Positions 26,241-36,077 are shown, counted from the stretch's first letter. The stretch: DNA of 64,000 nucleotides from CAXMQZ01 sp963719055 (GCA_963719055.1 CAVRAU010000023.1:186001-250000); one strand, 5' to 3'. The notes: generated from the sequence alone by a model not told the origin. Numbers and translations are program-made.

Positions 26241-27086
26241 ATGTCTCCTCCCCTGGGCGCCCACGTCTCCATCGCCGGCGGCATGAGCCGGGCGATCGAA
26301 CGGGGCGAGGACCTGGAGTGCGAAGCGATCCAGGTCTTCGTCAAGAATGCCAGCCAATGGCAGGGCAAAACCCTCACTCCAGAGGATGTCGAGAAGTTCC
26401 GACAAGCTCACCTGCAGAGCAGTATCGGTCCCCTGGTCGCCCACGCGACCTATCTCATCAACCTGGCCGCCAACAAACCCGAGAACCTCGTCAAATCACG
26501 CGCCGCGCTGTCTGACGAGCTCGAGCGTTGCCATCGGCTGGGTATTCCCGGTCTGGTGGTCCACCCGGGAGCCCACCTGGGTGCGGGGATCGACGCCGGT
26601 CTCGAATTGATTGCCGCATCGCTGAGCGAAGTCCTGTCGGCGCTTCCCGACAACAAAACGAGAGTTCTGCTCGAGAACACCGCCGGCCAGGGCACGTTGG
26701 TCGGCTTTCGTCTGCAGCATCTCGCGATGATTCGAGACCTGACCGGTCAACCTTCCCGCATCGGAATCTGTATCGATACCTGCCACGCCTTCGCCGCCGG
26801 TTATGCCCTGCACGACCCGACTGGTTACGCCGAGTTCCTGGACACGATGACCGAGCTTTTCGGAACCGCCGAGCCAAGCTGTTTGCACCTGAACGACTCC
26901 CAATACGAGCTGGGTGCCAAGCGAGACCGCCACGCCAATCTGGGTCAGGGAGAAATACCGCTGGAGGTCTTCGAGCGCCTGCTCCATGAGCCGGCCTTCG
27001 AGCAAGTGCCGATGATTCTCGAGACACCGATGGGCGATGACTCGGCTGGCCACCGACGCGACCTGGAAATCCTCAGATCTATCTAG
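26241..27086 (+). CDS. nfo: endonuclease IV (AP endonuclease)
   Basis: Cuts DNA at abasic sites in base excision repair. The 281-residue TIM barrel has LGAHVSIAGGMSRAIERG at the start, HATYLINLA, VVHPGAHLG, LLENTAGQG, ICIDTCHAFAAGY, LHLNDSQYELGAKRDRH and ILETPMGDD, which supply all nine zinc ligands. An in-frame GTG at 26220 is an alternative start; 26241 matches the family N-terminus. Converges on the redoxin gene with 10 bp between. Confidence 0.96.
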   Translation: MSPPLGAHVSIAGGMSRAIERGEDLECEAIQVFVKNASQWQGKTLTPEDVEKFRQAHLQSSIGPLVAHATYLINLAANKPENLVKSRAALSDELERCHRLGIPGLVVHPGAHLGAGIDAGLELIAASLSEVLSALPDNKTRVLLENTAGQGTLVGFRLQHLAMIRDLTGQPSRIGICIDTCHAFAAGYALHDPTGYAEFLDTMTELFGTAEPSCLHLNDSQYELGAKRDRHANLGQGEIPLEVFERLLHEPAFEQVPMILETPMGDDSAGHRRDLEILRSI

Positions 27087-27096
27087 AGGCGCCTCT

Positions 27097-27637
27097 TCAG
27101 GCGGGGCGCGGGCGAACCTTGTTGACCCACCAGTTGACGACCCGGTTCACCACTTTGGAGGGGTAGTGATAGGTCTGCGCGGGCTGTCCCTGCAATATGC
27201 CGGCGATCTCCTTCAGAGCGCCGTCCATCGAAGCCCACCGGATTCGCCGCCCAGAGGATCTTCTGGTCCCGGTCGACGACAAAGAGCGCCGGCTCCGGAT
27301 CTCCTTCCTCCGGCGCCTCGATGCCGTAGGCGGCCGAGAAGTCGCGATCGTCGAAAAGAAGAGGAAACCGCAGCTTCAAATCGCGTTGGACCTGCTTCAA
27401 ACCGTCGACTTTGGTGCGCGAGATGCCGAGAATGACGGCTCGTTTCTCCGTTAGACTGTTCTGCACCTGGGCCAGCGCCTGGAGGTCCCGACGAGCTCTC
27501 TCGCTGCCGGGGTCGGCAAAGAAATAGACCACCACAGCCATTCTGGGAACTTCATCGCGCAACATCAGCACGACATCCTCGGTGGATGTCAAATCGAAAT
27601 TGGGAGCTTCGACCCCTGGAACGAGCTTGTCCGCCAC
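27097..27637 (-). CDS. AhpC/TSA (peroxiredoxin-fold) protein lacking cysteine, frameshifted
   Basis: A redoxin-fold protein of about 180 residues: VPGVEAPNFDLTSTEDVVL, then AVVVYFFADPGSERARRDL where the peroxidatic Cys should be, AVILGISRTKVDGL, PLLFDDRDFSAAYGIE and ALFVVDRDQKILWA. There is no Cys at all in the part before the break, so thiol peroxidase activity is unlikely. A frameshift near 27230-27240 moves to the frame DGALKEIAGILQGQPAQTYHY and the end at 27097. Last of the truA-uppS-cdsA-dxr-rseP run, 20 bp after rseP. Function unknown. Confidence 0.8.
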
Positions 27638-27657
27638 GTTTTTGTCCCCTCAGGAAA

Positions 27658-29001
27658 TCAACTCTTGGAACCCGGCAGTAAATCCGTGGGTACGTTCTTG
27701 ACGATGTCGAAATATAGCACCACCACCATCAGCAGAACGATCATCAATAGCCCAACTTGATTGATCCTCTCCTTGACCGGCAGGGGAAGGTCCCGCCGCC
27801 GGAGACTCTCGAAGAGCAGAATGGTGATCTGTCCGCCATCCAAAACCGGGATGGGCAGGAGATTCAGAATCGCGATGCTGATGCTGATGAGACCCATGAG
27901 CTGGACCAGGTTCTTGAATCCCGAGCGCGCCGCGGCACCGCTCAGGGCGGCGATCTCGATGGGGCCAGACAGGGCGCTTTTGGCAGCCATCTGACCGGTG
28001 ACGATTCTTCCCAGCACCGTCAACGTTTGCCGCGTCATGTCCCAGTTGAACCGGATGCTCTCCACCAACGCCAGATGAGGAGGCAGTCGCTGGAAGTAAC
28101 CATGCATGACGCCGATCTTCCCCTTGCCACTCTCATCCGCCGGCGTCACCAGAAGCTCCACTTGTTCGCCGCGGCGCAGGACTGTGACCGTTACCAACTG
28201 CCCTGGTCTCTCCTCGATATGGCTGACGAACTCCTGCCATTGGCTCAACTCTCGTCCATCGGCACCGACGATTTCATCGCCAGGCTCGAAACCGGCTGCC
28301 GCTGCCGGCGAATTGGGCACCACCTGGGCGATGCGAGGCAAGAACGTGGGAAAAGCTCCTGTTCTACCCATTTCGTATTTCGGGATCCTCTCGGGGGTGA
28401 GGGCAAGCTCGAGCTGCTCCCCATCACGGTCCACCGACAAGAGGAGGCGCCGGTCTGGCGAGGTCACGAAGACGAAGAACACATCGTCCCATTTCGTCAC
28501 CTCGACGCCATCCACAGCTTGGATTCGATCGCCTACCTGCAGGCCCGCCTCGGTGGCGGGTGAGTCGGGTTCGATGGCGCCGATGACCGGGGGAATCTCT
28601 CGCAGGGATGGCACTTGAATCCCTACCATCAAGACCAGAGCGATCAGAACGATGGCGAGCAGGATGTTCATCGCCGGGCCCGCGAGATAGACGAGGATTC
28701 TCTGCCAGCGGGGGGTATTCATGAAGTCGTGGGGATCGTCCGACACCTCCCCGGGGTCCTCGCCACCCAACCTCACATAGCCACCCAGCGGTATGAGGGA
28801 CACCTGGTACTGCGTTCCGCCACGCTCGAATCCCCAAATCCGCTTGCCGAACCCCAGTGAAAAGGCCAGAACTCTCATGCCGAACGCCTTTGCCATCAAC
28901 AGGTGCCCGGCTTCGTGGACAAAAATGATCACACCCAGGGCGAAAATGAAGGCCGCAATGTTGCTGCCCAGCCCGGTCATAGTTTCGAGAATGCCATTCA
29001 T
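27658..29001 (-). CDS. rseP: site-2 membrane zinc protease RseP
   Basis: Intramembrane protease that cuts anti-sigma factors and signal-peptide remnants. The 447 residues show the HEAGH zinc motif (H29-E30-H33) in the first span, the third zinc ligand in LNLLPIPVLDGG near the end, and two PDZ domains between (VIGAIEPDSPATEAGLQVGD; VAQVVPNSPAAAAGFEPGD). The start codon shares one base with the dxr stop (TGATG), so translation is coupled. Order uppS-cdsA-dxr-rseP is the classic one. Confidence 0.96.
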   Translation of the reverse strand: MNGILETMTGLGSNIAAFIFALGVIIFVHEAGHLLMAKAFGMRVLAFSLGFGKRIWGFERGGTQYQVSLIPLGGYVRLGGEDPGEVSDDPHDFMNTPRWQRILVYLAGPAMNILLAIVLIALVLMVGIQVPSLREIPPVIGAIEPDSPATEAGLQVGDRIQAVDGVEVTKWDDVFFVFVTSPDRRLLLSVDRDGEQLELALTPERIPKYEMGRTGAFPTFLPRIAQVVPNSPAAAAGFEPGDEIVGADGRELSQWQEFVSHIEERPGQLVTVTVLRRGEQVELLVTPADESGKGKIGVMHGYFQRLPPHLALVESIRFNWDMTRQTLTVLGRIVTGQMAAKSALSGPIEIAALSGAAARSGFKNLVQLMGLISISIAILNLLPIPVLDGGQITILLFESLRRRDLPLPVKERINQVGLLMIVLLMVVVLYFDIVKNVPTDLLPGSKS

Positions 29002-30170
29002 CAGCTTTCCTTCTCCTTCGAGCTCAATAACTCGAGTGCTCTATCGCGCCCCCAAAGATCCCAGGCCAGAGCGCCCTCGAGGGAGGTCACCGTCTCCGGT
29101 TGGTGGGATCGCAAGACCTCCTGGACCAGCGGCACGATTCGTACAAAGGCGATGCGTTCTTCGAGAAACGCGTGCACGGCAATTTCATTGGCAGCATTCA
29201 GGACCGCCGGACCGCTGTCTCCCATCGCCAGAGCCTCTCGCGCCAGATCCACCGCCGGGAACTTCTCGTGATCCAGCGGTTCGAATTCGAGCCGACCCAG
29301 TTCTTCGGGCTCGAGTCGTGGGAAGTCATTGTCCCACCGATCGGGATAGGCGAGCGCATATTGGATGGGAAAGATCATTTCGTTGACCGATAGCTGGGCG
29401 ATCCAGGAGCCGTCACAGAACTCCACCAGCGAATGCACGATTGACTGGGGATGGACCACCGCGTCGATGCGCTCCGCCGGAATCTCAAACAAATGACTGG
29501 CCTCGATCAATTCCAGCCCCTTGTTCATGAGAGTCGCGGAGTCGATACTGATCTTGGCTCCCATCTCCCAGGTCGGATGGGCCAGAGCCTGCTGGCGGTC
29601 GATCTCATGCCAGGTCGAAAGTTCGCGTGTCCGAAAAGGACCCCCCGACGCCGTCAACATCAACCGGCGCACCTCGGTGCTGGCGCCGCTACGCAGGGCC
29701 TGATGCAAGGCCACATGCTCGCTGTCAACCGGCAGGATCTTGGCCTGGTTCTGCTTGGCCAACCGGGTCAGGAGACCGCCTGCCACCACCAGCGATTCTT
29801 TGTTCGCCAGGGCCACATCCTTTCCCGAGGCCAGAGCCCCGTGGACCGCGGGCAGACCTGCGGCTCCGACAACCGCTGCCAGCAGGAGATCGACCTCCGG
29901 TAGCGTCGCCACCTCCAGCAAGCCTTCGGGGCCCGCGACGATTCGGGTGCTGCCTACCCCTTTGTGGGTCAAAGCCTCGGCTTTCTCGGGGTCGAACACG
30001 GCGACGGCAAGCGGCTGAAACTCCCTTATCTGAGCTTCGAGCATCTCCAGGTCGCTGCCATGCGCGGCCAAGCTCGCCAATTCCAGTCGCTCTGGATGAT
30101 GACGGATCACATCCAACGCGCTGTTGCCGATCGAGCCTGTCGAACCGAGCAATGACAGTCGGTTCTTCAT
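29001..30170 (-). CDS. dxr: 1-deoxy-D-xylulose 5-phosphate reductoisomerase
   Basis: Second step of the MEP isoprenoid pathway, NADPH dependent. The 389-residue product has the nucleotide motif LGSTGSIGNSALDVI, the ANKESLVVAGG stretch, DSEHVALHQAL with the metal ligands, LTASGGPFR and the MGAKISIDSATLMNKGLE block. Overlaps cdsA by 4 bp. Intact. Supplies precursors for the undecaprenyl phosphate made by the neighbouring uppS. Confidence 0.97.
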   Translation of the reverse strand: MKNRLSLLGSTGSIGNSALDVIRHHPERLELASLAAHGSDLEMLEAQIREFQPLAVAVFDPEKAEALTHKGVGSTRIVAGPEGLLEVATLPEVDLLLAAVVGAAGLPAVHGALASGKDVALANKESLVVAGGLLTRLAKQNQAKILPVDSEHVALHQALRSGASTEVRRLMLTASGGPFRTRELSTWHEIDRQQALAHPTWEMGAKISIDSATLMNKGLELIEASHLFEIPAERIDAVVHPQSIVHSLVEFCDGSWIAQLSVNEMIFPIQYALAYPDRWDNDFPRLEPEELGRLEFEPLDHEKFPAVDLAREALAMGDSGPAVLNAANEIAVHAFLEERIAFVRIVPLVQEVLRSHQPETVTSLEGALAWDLWGRDRALELLSSKEKES

Positions 30171-30995
30171 GGCCGAGCCACCGAAGATCCGAAAATGTAA
30201 AGACCCAGAAGCATGACCGGGGCGGCAAAGAGAAGGGCATCGACCCGGTCCAGAACACCTCCGTGACCCGGCAACAGGTGTCCAGAGTCTTTGACTCCGG
30301 CCCCCCGCTTGATGAGCGATTCAACCAGATCACCCATCTGTGCCGCGATCGAAGTCAGAACCGCCAACCCCAACAGCTCGAGCCGCACTTCACCCAGTCT
30401 CAGGTAGCTCCAGACGCCCGCTGCGACGACGGCAGCGAGCAGGCTGGCGACAGCCCCTTCCCAGGTCTTGTTGGGGCTGACGACGGGTGCGAACTTGCGC
30501 CGGCCCCACTTCTTGCCGCAATAGAAGGCCGCTGTGTCCCCCAGCCAGACGATGGCAAACAAGAGAATCAGAACCCAGGGATCGAGGCGCTGTAGATAGT
30601 AGAGACTGGCTACCGGCAAAGCGAGATAGGGCAATCCATAGGCCAATGCCCCCAGGGTCGCCAACCCCTGATCGACAGGTACGCGAAGCCACAGCACCAG
30701 ACAGCCCAGCAACACGGCAACCGACAAAAGAAACGAGCCACAACATCCCGATCGGGGGTTGCAGATCTGGGCCCATCCAGAGTTCCGGTACCATCGCCAG
30801 AGCCACCAGGGGGACGAGAACCAGGAGAATCCCATGGGGGCCACCCGGGGCCAGGCGATCGGCCAGCCTTGTGTATTCCAGCACCCCGACCTCCATCACC
30901 AAGAGGACCACGAGAAAGAACCACACCCCAGGGAGATAGAAAACCGCAGCCAATGCCAGCGGCACCGTCACCGCCGCAGTGGCGATACGCTTCAT
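30167..30995 (-). CDS. cdsA: phosphatidate cytidylyltransferase, frameshifted
   Basis: Makes CDP-diacylglycerol for phospholipid synthesis in the inner membrane. The ATG at 30995 gives MKRIATAAVTVPLALAAVFY and several spans. A frameshift near 30735-30745 (DNA with tttcttttg) separates this from the C-terminal frame, which holds the CDP-alcohol signature SLIKRGAGVKDSGHLLPGHG, then VLDRVDALLFAAPV. The joined length of about 275 residues is normal. Overlaps uppS and dxr by 4 bp each. Probably a sequencing indel. Confidence 0.92.
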
Positions 30996-31759
30996 GGTCG
31001 GCCCGCGCCCGGGCTCGCTGCCACGCCATCGACCTCGACAGCACCGAATCGCCGTTCTCGAGATTGGTAGTCGACAAGGGCCTGCCAGAGATGCTGCCGT
31101 CGAAAATCGGGCCACAGCGTCTCGGTAGTCCAGATTTCCGCGTAGGCGATCTGCCACAGAAGGAAGTTGCTGATTCTGAGCTCGCCCGAGGTGCGTACCA
31201 GAAGATCGGGATCGGGCTGCCCGGAGGTGTACAGATAGCGGCCCAGCGTATCTTCATCGATCTCCAGCGGTTCGCCGTTCGCCCAGTCCGATACCACCCG
31301 GCGACAGGCATCGACAATCTCGCATCGACCCGAGTAGTTCAGCGCGATGTTCAACGTCATACCGGTGCCGGCGGCTGTCGCCTCCACCGCCCGCTCCAGC
31401 TGCCGCACGATCGAGGCATCGAGCTCTCGCCAGCGGCCGAGAATCTGCAAACGGATGCCGTTGTCTTGCAGAGTCTTGAGCTCCCGCCGCAGGAAGTCCT
31501 TCAGCAGGTTCATGAGCGTCCACACCTCGTAGCGCGGTCGTTTCCAGTTCTCCACCGAGAAGGCATACAGGGTCAGGTACTCCAGCCCCAGCTCGGCCGC
31601 GGCCTCGACGGTGTCCCGGACCGCTTGGGCGCCGGCTCGGTGACCTTCCACACGCGGCATCCCCTTGCCCGCCGCCCAGCGTCCGTTGCCATCCATGATG
31701 ATGGCGACATGACGGGGTAGTCGATCTCTGTCGATTTGGTGGATGAGGAGCTCCTGCAT
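30992..31759 (-). CDS. uppS: undecaprenyl (polyprenyl) diphosphate synthase
   Basis: Cis-prenyltransferase that makes the lipid carrier for peptidoglycan and other glycans. The 255 residues show the catalytic HVAIIMDGNGRWAAGKG, GHRAGAQAVR, LYAFSVENWKRP, NIALNYSGR and the C-terminal PDLLVRTSGELRISNFLLWQ block. Intact; ATG at 31759 is the first start with the family N-terminus. It follows truA by 49 bp. Confidence 0.97.
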   Translation of the reverse strand: MQELLIHQIDRDRLPRHVAIIMDGNGRWAAGKGMPRVEGHRAGAQAVRDTVEAAAELGLEYLTLYAFSVENWKRPRYEVWTLMNLLKDFLRRELKTLQDNGIRLQILGRWRELDASIVRQLERAVEATAAGTGMTLNIALNYSGRCEIVDACRRVVSDWANGEPLEIDEDTLGRYLYTSGQPDPDLLVRTSGELRISNFLLWQIAYAEIWTTETLWPDFRRQHLWQALVDYQSRERRFGAVEVDGVAASPGAGRP

Positions 31760-31808
31760 CGGGTCAGGTCCTACTGTTGTTTTGGTGTGAACCAGGCGCG
31801 CGAAGAGG

Positions 31809-32594
31809 TTAATCTAGCACATCATCCGCGCCCGAAAACGACTCCTCTAGGCCCCACTCCTCTGCATAGTGCACCTTCTGGAGCACCAGACCGTGCGCCG
31901 GCGCCGTGGGTCCGGCCTCTTCCCGAGGCCTGCCCCGGAGCAGGGTCTCGAACTCGGGGATCGTCATCCGCGAGCGCCCGACCTCCAGCAAAGTACCGAC
32001 GATGGACCTCACCATGCCGCGCAAGAATCCATCCCCGACGATCTGTAGCTCGAGCTCCTCCCCCGACCGTTTCCACTCTGCTGACAGGACCCGTCGAAAG
32101 GGCTGACCATGGCCACCTCCAGCCAGGGCAAAGGCCGTGAAATCGTGCCTTCCCACCAACGACGAGGTTGCCCGCTGCATGGCCACCAAGTCGATGTCCG
32201 GAGCAATTCGCACCGCAAAGAGTGCGTCCAGTGGGGAGAGTGTTGCTGCGCCCAGCAGTCTGAACCGGTATTCCTTCGCCACAGCACTCTTCCTGGCGTG
32301 AAACTCCTCAGGCATCCGAAACGCCCCCATCACCCGTATGTCATCGGGCAGGCGTTGATTCGTACCGTGCTGCAAACCGCGAACCGGGAATTCATGATCG
32401 AGATTGAGGTGGGCCACCTGTCCGCGTGCATGGACGCCGGCATCCGTCCGGCTGGCCCCATGGATCTTCACCTCCGAGCCGAGAAGACCGGACAGAGCCT
32501 CCTCGACGACCTGCTGGACGGTGAGGGCGTTGTTCTGCCGCTGCCAACCCGAGTAACCGTCCCCACGGTAGGACAGGATCAACGCGTAGACCAT
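31809..32594 (-). CDS. truA: tRNA pseudouridine(38-40) synthase TruA
   Basis: Converts uridines at tRNA positions 38-40 to pseudouridine. The 261-residue product begins LILSYRGDGYSGWQRQ and has the catalytic Asp in GASRTDAGVHARGQV, then REYRFRLL-like KEYRFRLLGA, the DFTAFALAGG motif and GDGFLRGMVRSIVGTLLEVG. Start at 32594, overlapping the end of the GT gene by 16 bp; longer readings upstream are spurious. Confidence 0.96.
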   Translation of the reverse strand: MVYALILSYRGDGYSGWQRQNNALTVQQVVEEALSGLLGSEVKIHGASRTDAGVHARGQVAHLNLDHEFPVRGLQHGTNQRLPDDIRVMGAFRMPEEFHARKSAVAKEYRFRLLGAATLSPLDALFAVRIAPDIDLVAMQRATSSLVGRHDFTAFALAGGGHGQPFRRVLSAEWKRSGEELELQIVGDGFLRGMVRSIVGTLLEVGRSRMTIPEFETLLRGRPREEAGPTAPAHGLVLQKVHYAEEWGLEESFSGADDVLD

Positions 32595-33940
32595 CGGACT
32601 CCAACCAGTATAACGGCGACGAACGGTAACCAGATCAGGGCCTGGACCCACGGAAAAAGCGGCACGTCCCAGATTTGTGGAACATACGAGAAAAAAAGCA
32701 GACCCGACAGCGCCAACCAGGCCGGACGCCGGTGCAGGGCGGCCCAGGGCAAGAACCACAGGGCGTACCAGGGGTACACAGTGGCCGAAAAGATCAGGAT
32801 GCTGCCGAACACCCGACCGAGTGACCGCGCCGTATCGGTGGTCCGCCACGACCAGATGAGTGCTGCCAGCAACCCCAGCGAGAGCACAGCTTTGGCCCAC
32901 AGCTGAGGGTAGTTGAAGGGATAGAGATGATTCCAGAAGTCGTGTTTGCCGGTCGTCTCCTTGAGCCGATCCAACCCCGTTTCCACCGCCGACTGCAGAT
33001 CCAGGCGGTCCAGAACACGCCACAACGGCTCGAAGATGGGTCCGTTGAACTCCCAGGAGACCCCATACTCGATCAACCCCGGCGGCACACCGCCGGTACT
33101 GATCCACACCGGCAAGAGACCGAGGAAGGAAAGAGCCAAGGTCACGACGAGGAACCATCCCGGCCGATCACTCTGTCTACCCCAGACGGGCACCGCCAGG
33201 ACTGGGACGAGCTTGGCGAGCACCGCCCCAGCGGCCGCGAACGACGCTCTACCGAGCTTTTCGGGAGACAGAGCCAACAGGGTGGTCGCCAGCACCACGA
33301 GAGCGACCCCGAGACCGTCCACATGACCCATGCCGGCGATCTCCACCGTCACCAATGGGTTCCAGGCGTACCAGAGGATTCTCTCCGGGGGCAGGGACCA
33401 TTTCCTCGCCAGAACCCACAACAGAGCGCAGGTGCCCAGATCCAGGAGGACGAGAATCGTCTTCAGCGCGTAGACCGATGCCGGCAGCGAGGCCGAGATG
33501 GCAAAGAGAGTCTCGGCCGAAGGCGGGTAGACCGTCGCCACCTGGCGATGTTCAAGATCCTCCCAGAGCGAGTCCCGGAGAGGGGCCAGCTCTGGCGCGT
33601 CGGGAGCCAGCTCATAGGGATTGAACCCACTGTTGAGGACGCGGCCATCCCAGACATAGCGTTCTACATCCCCGGACAACGACGGTGGCAGTGGCAAGAG
33701 AAGACCGCGCAGGACAACAGCCACTGTCAGAATCAGCCACAACACAGAGTTCCCGGATTGCCCTCGGAGCTGACGCTCGGCCAGCAAGATACCGAGAAAA
33801 CCCGCTGCCACCAGCAAGAGAGTACCGGCAAGATGATCTTCGAGGTTGAAGAGGATCAGCAGACCGACATGGGCCAAGATAGGTAGAATGACGATCTTCC
33901 CAAACCGCTGAGTCGTGCGGCCAGCCGTTGGAAGGGACAT
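32579..33940 (-). CDS. multi-spanning GT-C type glycosyltransferase (mannosyltransferase-like)
   Basis: A 453-residue integral membrane protein with about 11 hydrophobic spans. The first extracytoplasmic loop has SGDVERYVWDGRVLNSGFNPYE, the D-x-Y-DGR-NPY pattern of GT87/mannosyltransferase-type enzymes that use polyprenyl-phosphate sugars; later loops include TVYPPSAETLF and WYAWNPLVTVEIAGMGHVDG. Donor and acceptor are unknown. It starts at 33940, only 2 bp from the divergent GT2 start, and heads the truA-uppS-cdsA run. Pairing with a GT2 and with uppS fits an undecaprenyl-linked glycan path. Confidence 0.8.
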   Translation of the reverse strand: MSLPTAGRTTQRFGKIVILPILAHVGLLILFNLEDHLAGTLLLVAAGFLGILLAERQLRGQSGNSVLWLILTVAVVLRGLLLPLPPSLSGDVERYVWDGRVLNSGFNPYELAPDAPELAPLRDSLWEDLEHRQVATVYPPSAETLFAISASLPASVYALKTILVLLDLGTCALLWVLARKWSLPPERILWYAWNPLVTVEIAGMGHVDGLGVALVVLATTLLALSPEKLGRASFAAAGAVLAKLVPVLAVPVWGRQSDRPGWFLVVTLALSFLGLLPVWISTGGVPPGLIEYGVSWEFNGPIFEPLWRVLDRLDLQSAVETGLDRLKETTGKHDFWNHLYPFNYPQLWAKAVLSLGLLAALIWSWRTTDTARSLGRVFGSILIFSATVYPWYALWFLPWAALHRRPAWLALSGLLFFSYVPQIWDVPLFPWVQALIWLPFVAVILVGVRWSTR

Positions 33941-33942
33941 CG

Positions 33943-35448
33943 ATGGATCTCGTCGCAACACAAGCAATCCTGGCGCTCTACTATCTCGTCTTGGGGGTTC
34001 TCTTTGTCTACGGTCTTCACCGCTTGCTGCTGGTCGCACTCTACTACCGCAGCCGCTCGCGTCTGGCTGAGGTGGGGTCGGAGCCCGATGAGTGGCCCCT
34101 GGTCACCGTCCAGCTGCCGCTGTTCAACGAACAGTACGTCGCCGAACGATTGATCGATGCAGTCTGCGGCCTCGACTACCCAAGCGACCGACTCGAGATT
34201 CAGGTCCTCGACGACTCCACCGACAGCACCAGGGATCAGGTGGCCAGGCGGGTCGCCCACCATCGCGAGCAGGGCCTCCAGATCCATCATCTCCACCGAC
34301 GGAGTCGGCAAGGCTTCAAAGCCGGTGCCCTGGAGGCCGGATTGAGCCGTGCCAAGGGCGATTTCCTGGCAATCTTCGATGCCGATTTTGTACCGCAGGC
34401 CCGGTTTCTCAAGCAGACTCTGCCTCGCTTCGCCGACCCGGAAGTCGGTATGGTCCAAGCACGATGGGCTCACCTCAATCGACGATTCTCCCTTCTGACC
34501 CAGATCCAGGCGATCTTTCTCGACGGACATTTCGCCATCGAGCACGCTGCTCGTAGCGCTAGCGGCCGCTTCTTCAACTTCAACGGCACGGCGGGGATCT
34601 GGCGTCGTCAGGCCATTCTCGACGCTGGCGGCTGGCAACACGACACCCTGACGGAGGATCTCGACCTCTCGTATCGGGCGCAGCTGGCCGGTTGGCGATT
34701 TGTCTTTCTTCCCACTATCCAGGCACCGGCCGAGCTGCCGGTAGATGTCAACGCCTTCAAGAGACAACAGTACCGCTGGGCCAAGGGCTCGATCCAAACA
34801 GCGCGCAAGCTCCTCGGGACCATTCTGCGGGCACCCATTCCCCTGCGGGTCAAACTGGAGGCGGTGATTCATCTGACCAACAACTCCGCCTACCTGTTGA
34901 TGCTGCTGCTGTCGGTTCTCGTATTCCCTGCCATGTTCGTGCGCCGAGGGGGTGACCCGCGGCTCCTTCTGTATCTGGATCTGCCGCTCTTTCTGGGCGC
35001 GACAGGCTCCGTTGTCCTCTTCTATATTTTGAGCCAGATGGCGGTCAATCCCGACTGGCGTCGCGACATCCGGTTGCTCCCTTCGCTGATGGGTCTGGGA
35101 ATCGGGTTGTCTGTCAACAACGCGCGGGCGGTCCTGTCAGGACTCTTTCTCTGGGGCGGGGTCTTCGAGCGCACTCCAAAGTACCGGATCGAATCCGCCG
35201 GAGACTCCTGGCAACAGAAGAGCTATCGGGTCTCTGGCAACTTCTCGGCCCAGATCGAGCGCGCCCTGGCCGTCTACTCGGCAGGCTGCTTCGTCCTGGC
35301 CTGGCAGCTGGAGATGTGGTTCTCCCTGCCGTTCCTCTTCCTTTTCCTTTATGGCTTCACCTACATGGCGCTCTTGTCCTTCGCCCCCGATCACTTCCTT
35401 TCCAGGGAATCCAGACGGCTTGCCAAACGACCGATTGCCGAGACCTGA
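33943..35448 (+). CDS. processive family 2 glycosyltransferase (CesA/CslA-like)
   Basis: A 501-residue membrane GT2. After an N-terminal span (AILALYYLVLGVLFVYGLHR) comes the catalytic domain with VTVQLPLFNEQY, DDSTDSTRD, the DXD in IFDADFVPQ, TEDLDLSYRAQ and the QxxRW motif QQYRWAKGS, all marks of processive beta-glycan synthases; four or more spans follow. It resembles glucomannan/cellulose synthase-like proteins in length. Product unknown. Divergent from the GT-C gene; the GNAT gene follows 35 bp later. Confidence 0.88.
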   Translation: MDLVATQAILALYYLVLGVLFVYGLHRLLLVALYYRSRSRLAEVGSEPDEWPLVTVQLPLFNEQYVAERLIDAVCGLDYPSDRLEIQVLDDSTDSTRDQVARRVAHHREQGLQIHHLHRRSRQGFKAGALEAGLSRAKGDFLAIFDADFVPQARFLKQTLPRFADPEVGMVQARWAHLNRRFSLLTQIQAIFLDGHFAIEHAARSASGRFFNFNGTAGIWRRQAILDAGGWQHDTLTEDLDLSYRAQLAGWRFVFLPTIQAPAELPVDVNAFKRQQYRWAKGSIQTARKLLGTILRAPIPLRVKLEAVIHLTNNSAYLLMLLLSVLVFPAMFVRRGGDPRLLLYLDLPLFLGATGSVVLFYILSQMAVNPDWRRDIRLLPSLMGLGIGLSVNNARAVLSGLFLWGGVFERTPKYRIESAGDSWQQKSYRVSGNFSAQIERALAVYSAGCFVLAWQLEMWFSLPFLFLFLYGFTYMALLSFAPDHFLSRESRRLAKRPIAET

Positions 35449-35483
35449 TTGTTCTCGCGTATGATTGTCGCGAGGTCCGAGCC

Positions 35484-36047
35484 ATGTCCCTGCCCAGCGA
35501 GAACGTCCACGCACACGATGTGACCCTGCGGCCCGCTCAGCCGGCCGATGCGGTCTACCTGTGCAGTTGGCGCGACGAGCCCAGCGTCAGGCAATTCCAG
35601 CCACTCGGCTCAGCTTCTCTGTCGCAATTGCGGGCGGAGCTCGGACGACAAGCCATGACCGATCTCTTCCGTGGGCAAGGCGACAAGTTCCAATGGATCA
35701 TCCGGTTCGAGGATCGGCCTGTCGGTTGGATCACCCTGGTCATCACCAACTGGGATCATGGCCTGGCCGAGATCGGCTACGCCCTCTCGACCCTCTATCA
35801 GGGTCTCGGGCTCATGCCTCAGGCACTGACCCTCTTGCTCGCCGAGCTGTTTCTGAGAAGCAAGCTCGACCGCATCGAGGCTCGCTGCGCTATTGACAAC
35901 GTCCGCTCTCAAGGCGTTCTCGAGAAGCTCGGCTTCCACCGCGAGGGCCGTCTCCGCGAGTACTTCGTGCTCCGCGGCAACCGTGTCGACAACTACCTCT
36001 ACGCCATCCTCCGCCGCGACTTCCTGCCGACTCTGCAGGAACAGTGA
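35484..36047 (+). CDS. GNAT-family N-acetyltransferase
   Basis: A 187-residue GNAT of the RimJ/RimL type: VTLRPAQPADAVYLCSW at the start, then PVGWITLVI, the acetyl-CoA stretch EIGYALSTLYQGLGLMPQAL, RIEARCAIDNVRSQGVLEKL and GFHREGRLREYFVLRG. Start at 35484 fits the domain edge; upstream readings overlap the GT2 gene. Possibly acetylates a sugar nucleotide or protein N-terminus; no direct hint beyond proximity to GT2. Converges on uvrD. Confidence 0.9.
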   Translation: MSLPSENVHAHDVTLRPAQPADAVYLCSWRDEPSVRQFQPLGSASLSQLRAELGRQAMTDLFRGQGDKFQWIIRFEDRPVGWITLVITNWDHGLAEIGYALSTLYQGLGLMPQALTLLLAELFLRSKLDRIEARCAIDNVRSQGVLEKLGFHREGRLREYFVLRGNRVDNYLYAILRRDFLPTLQEQ

Positions 36048-36077
36048 GGTAGCGGCCGGGCGAGGTGGTCTCTTCGG

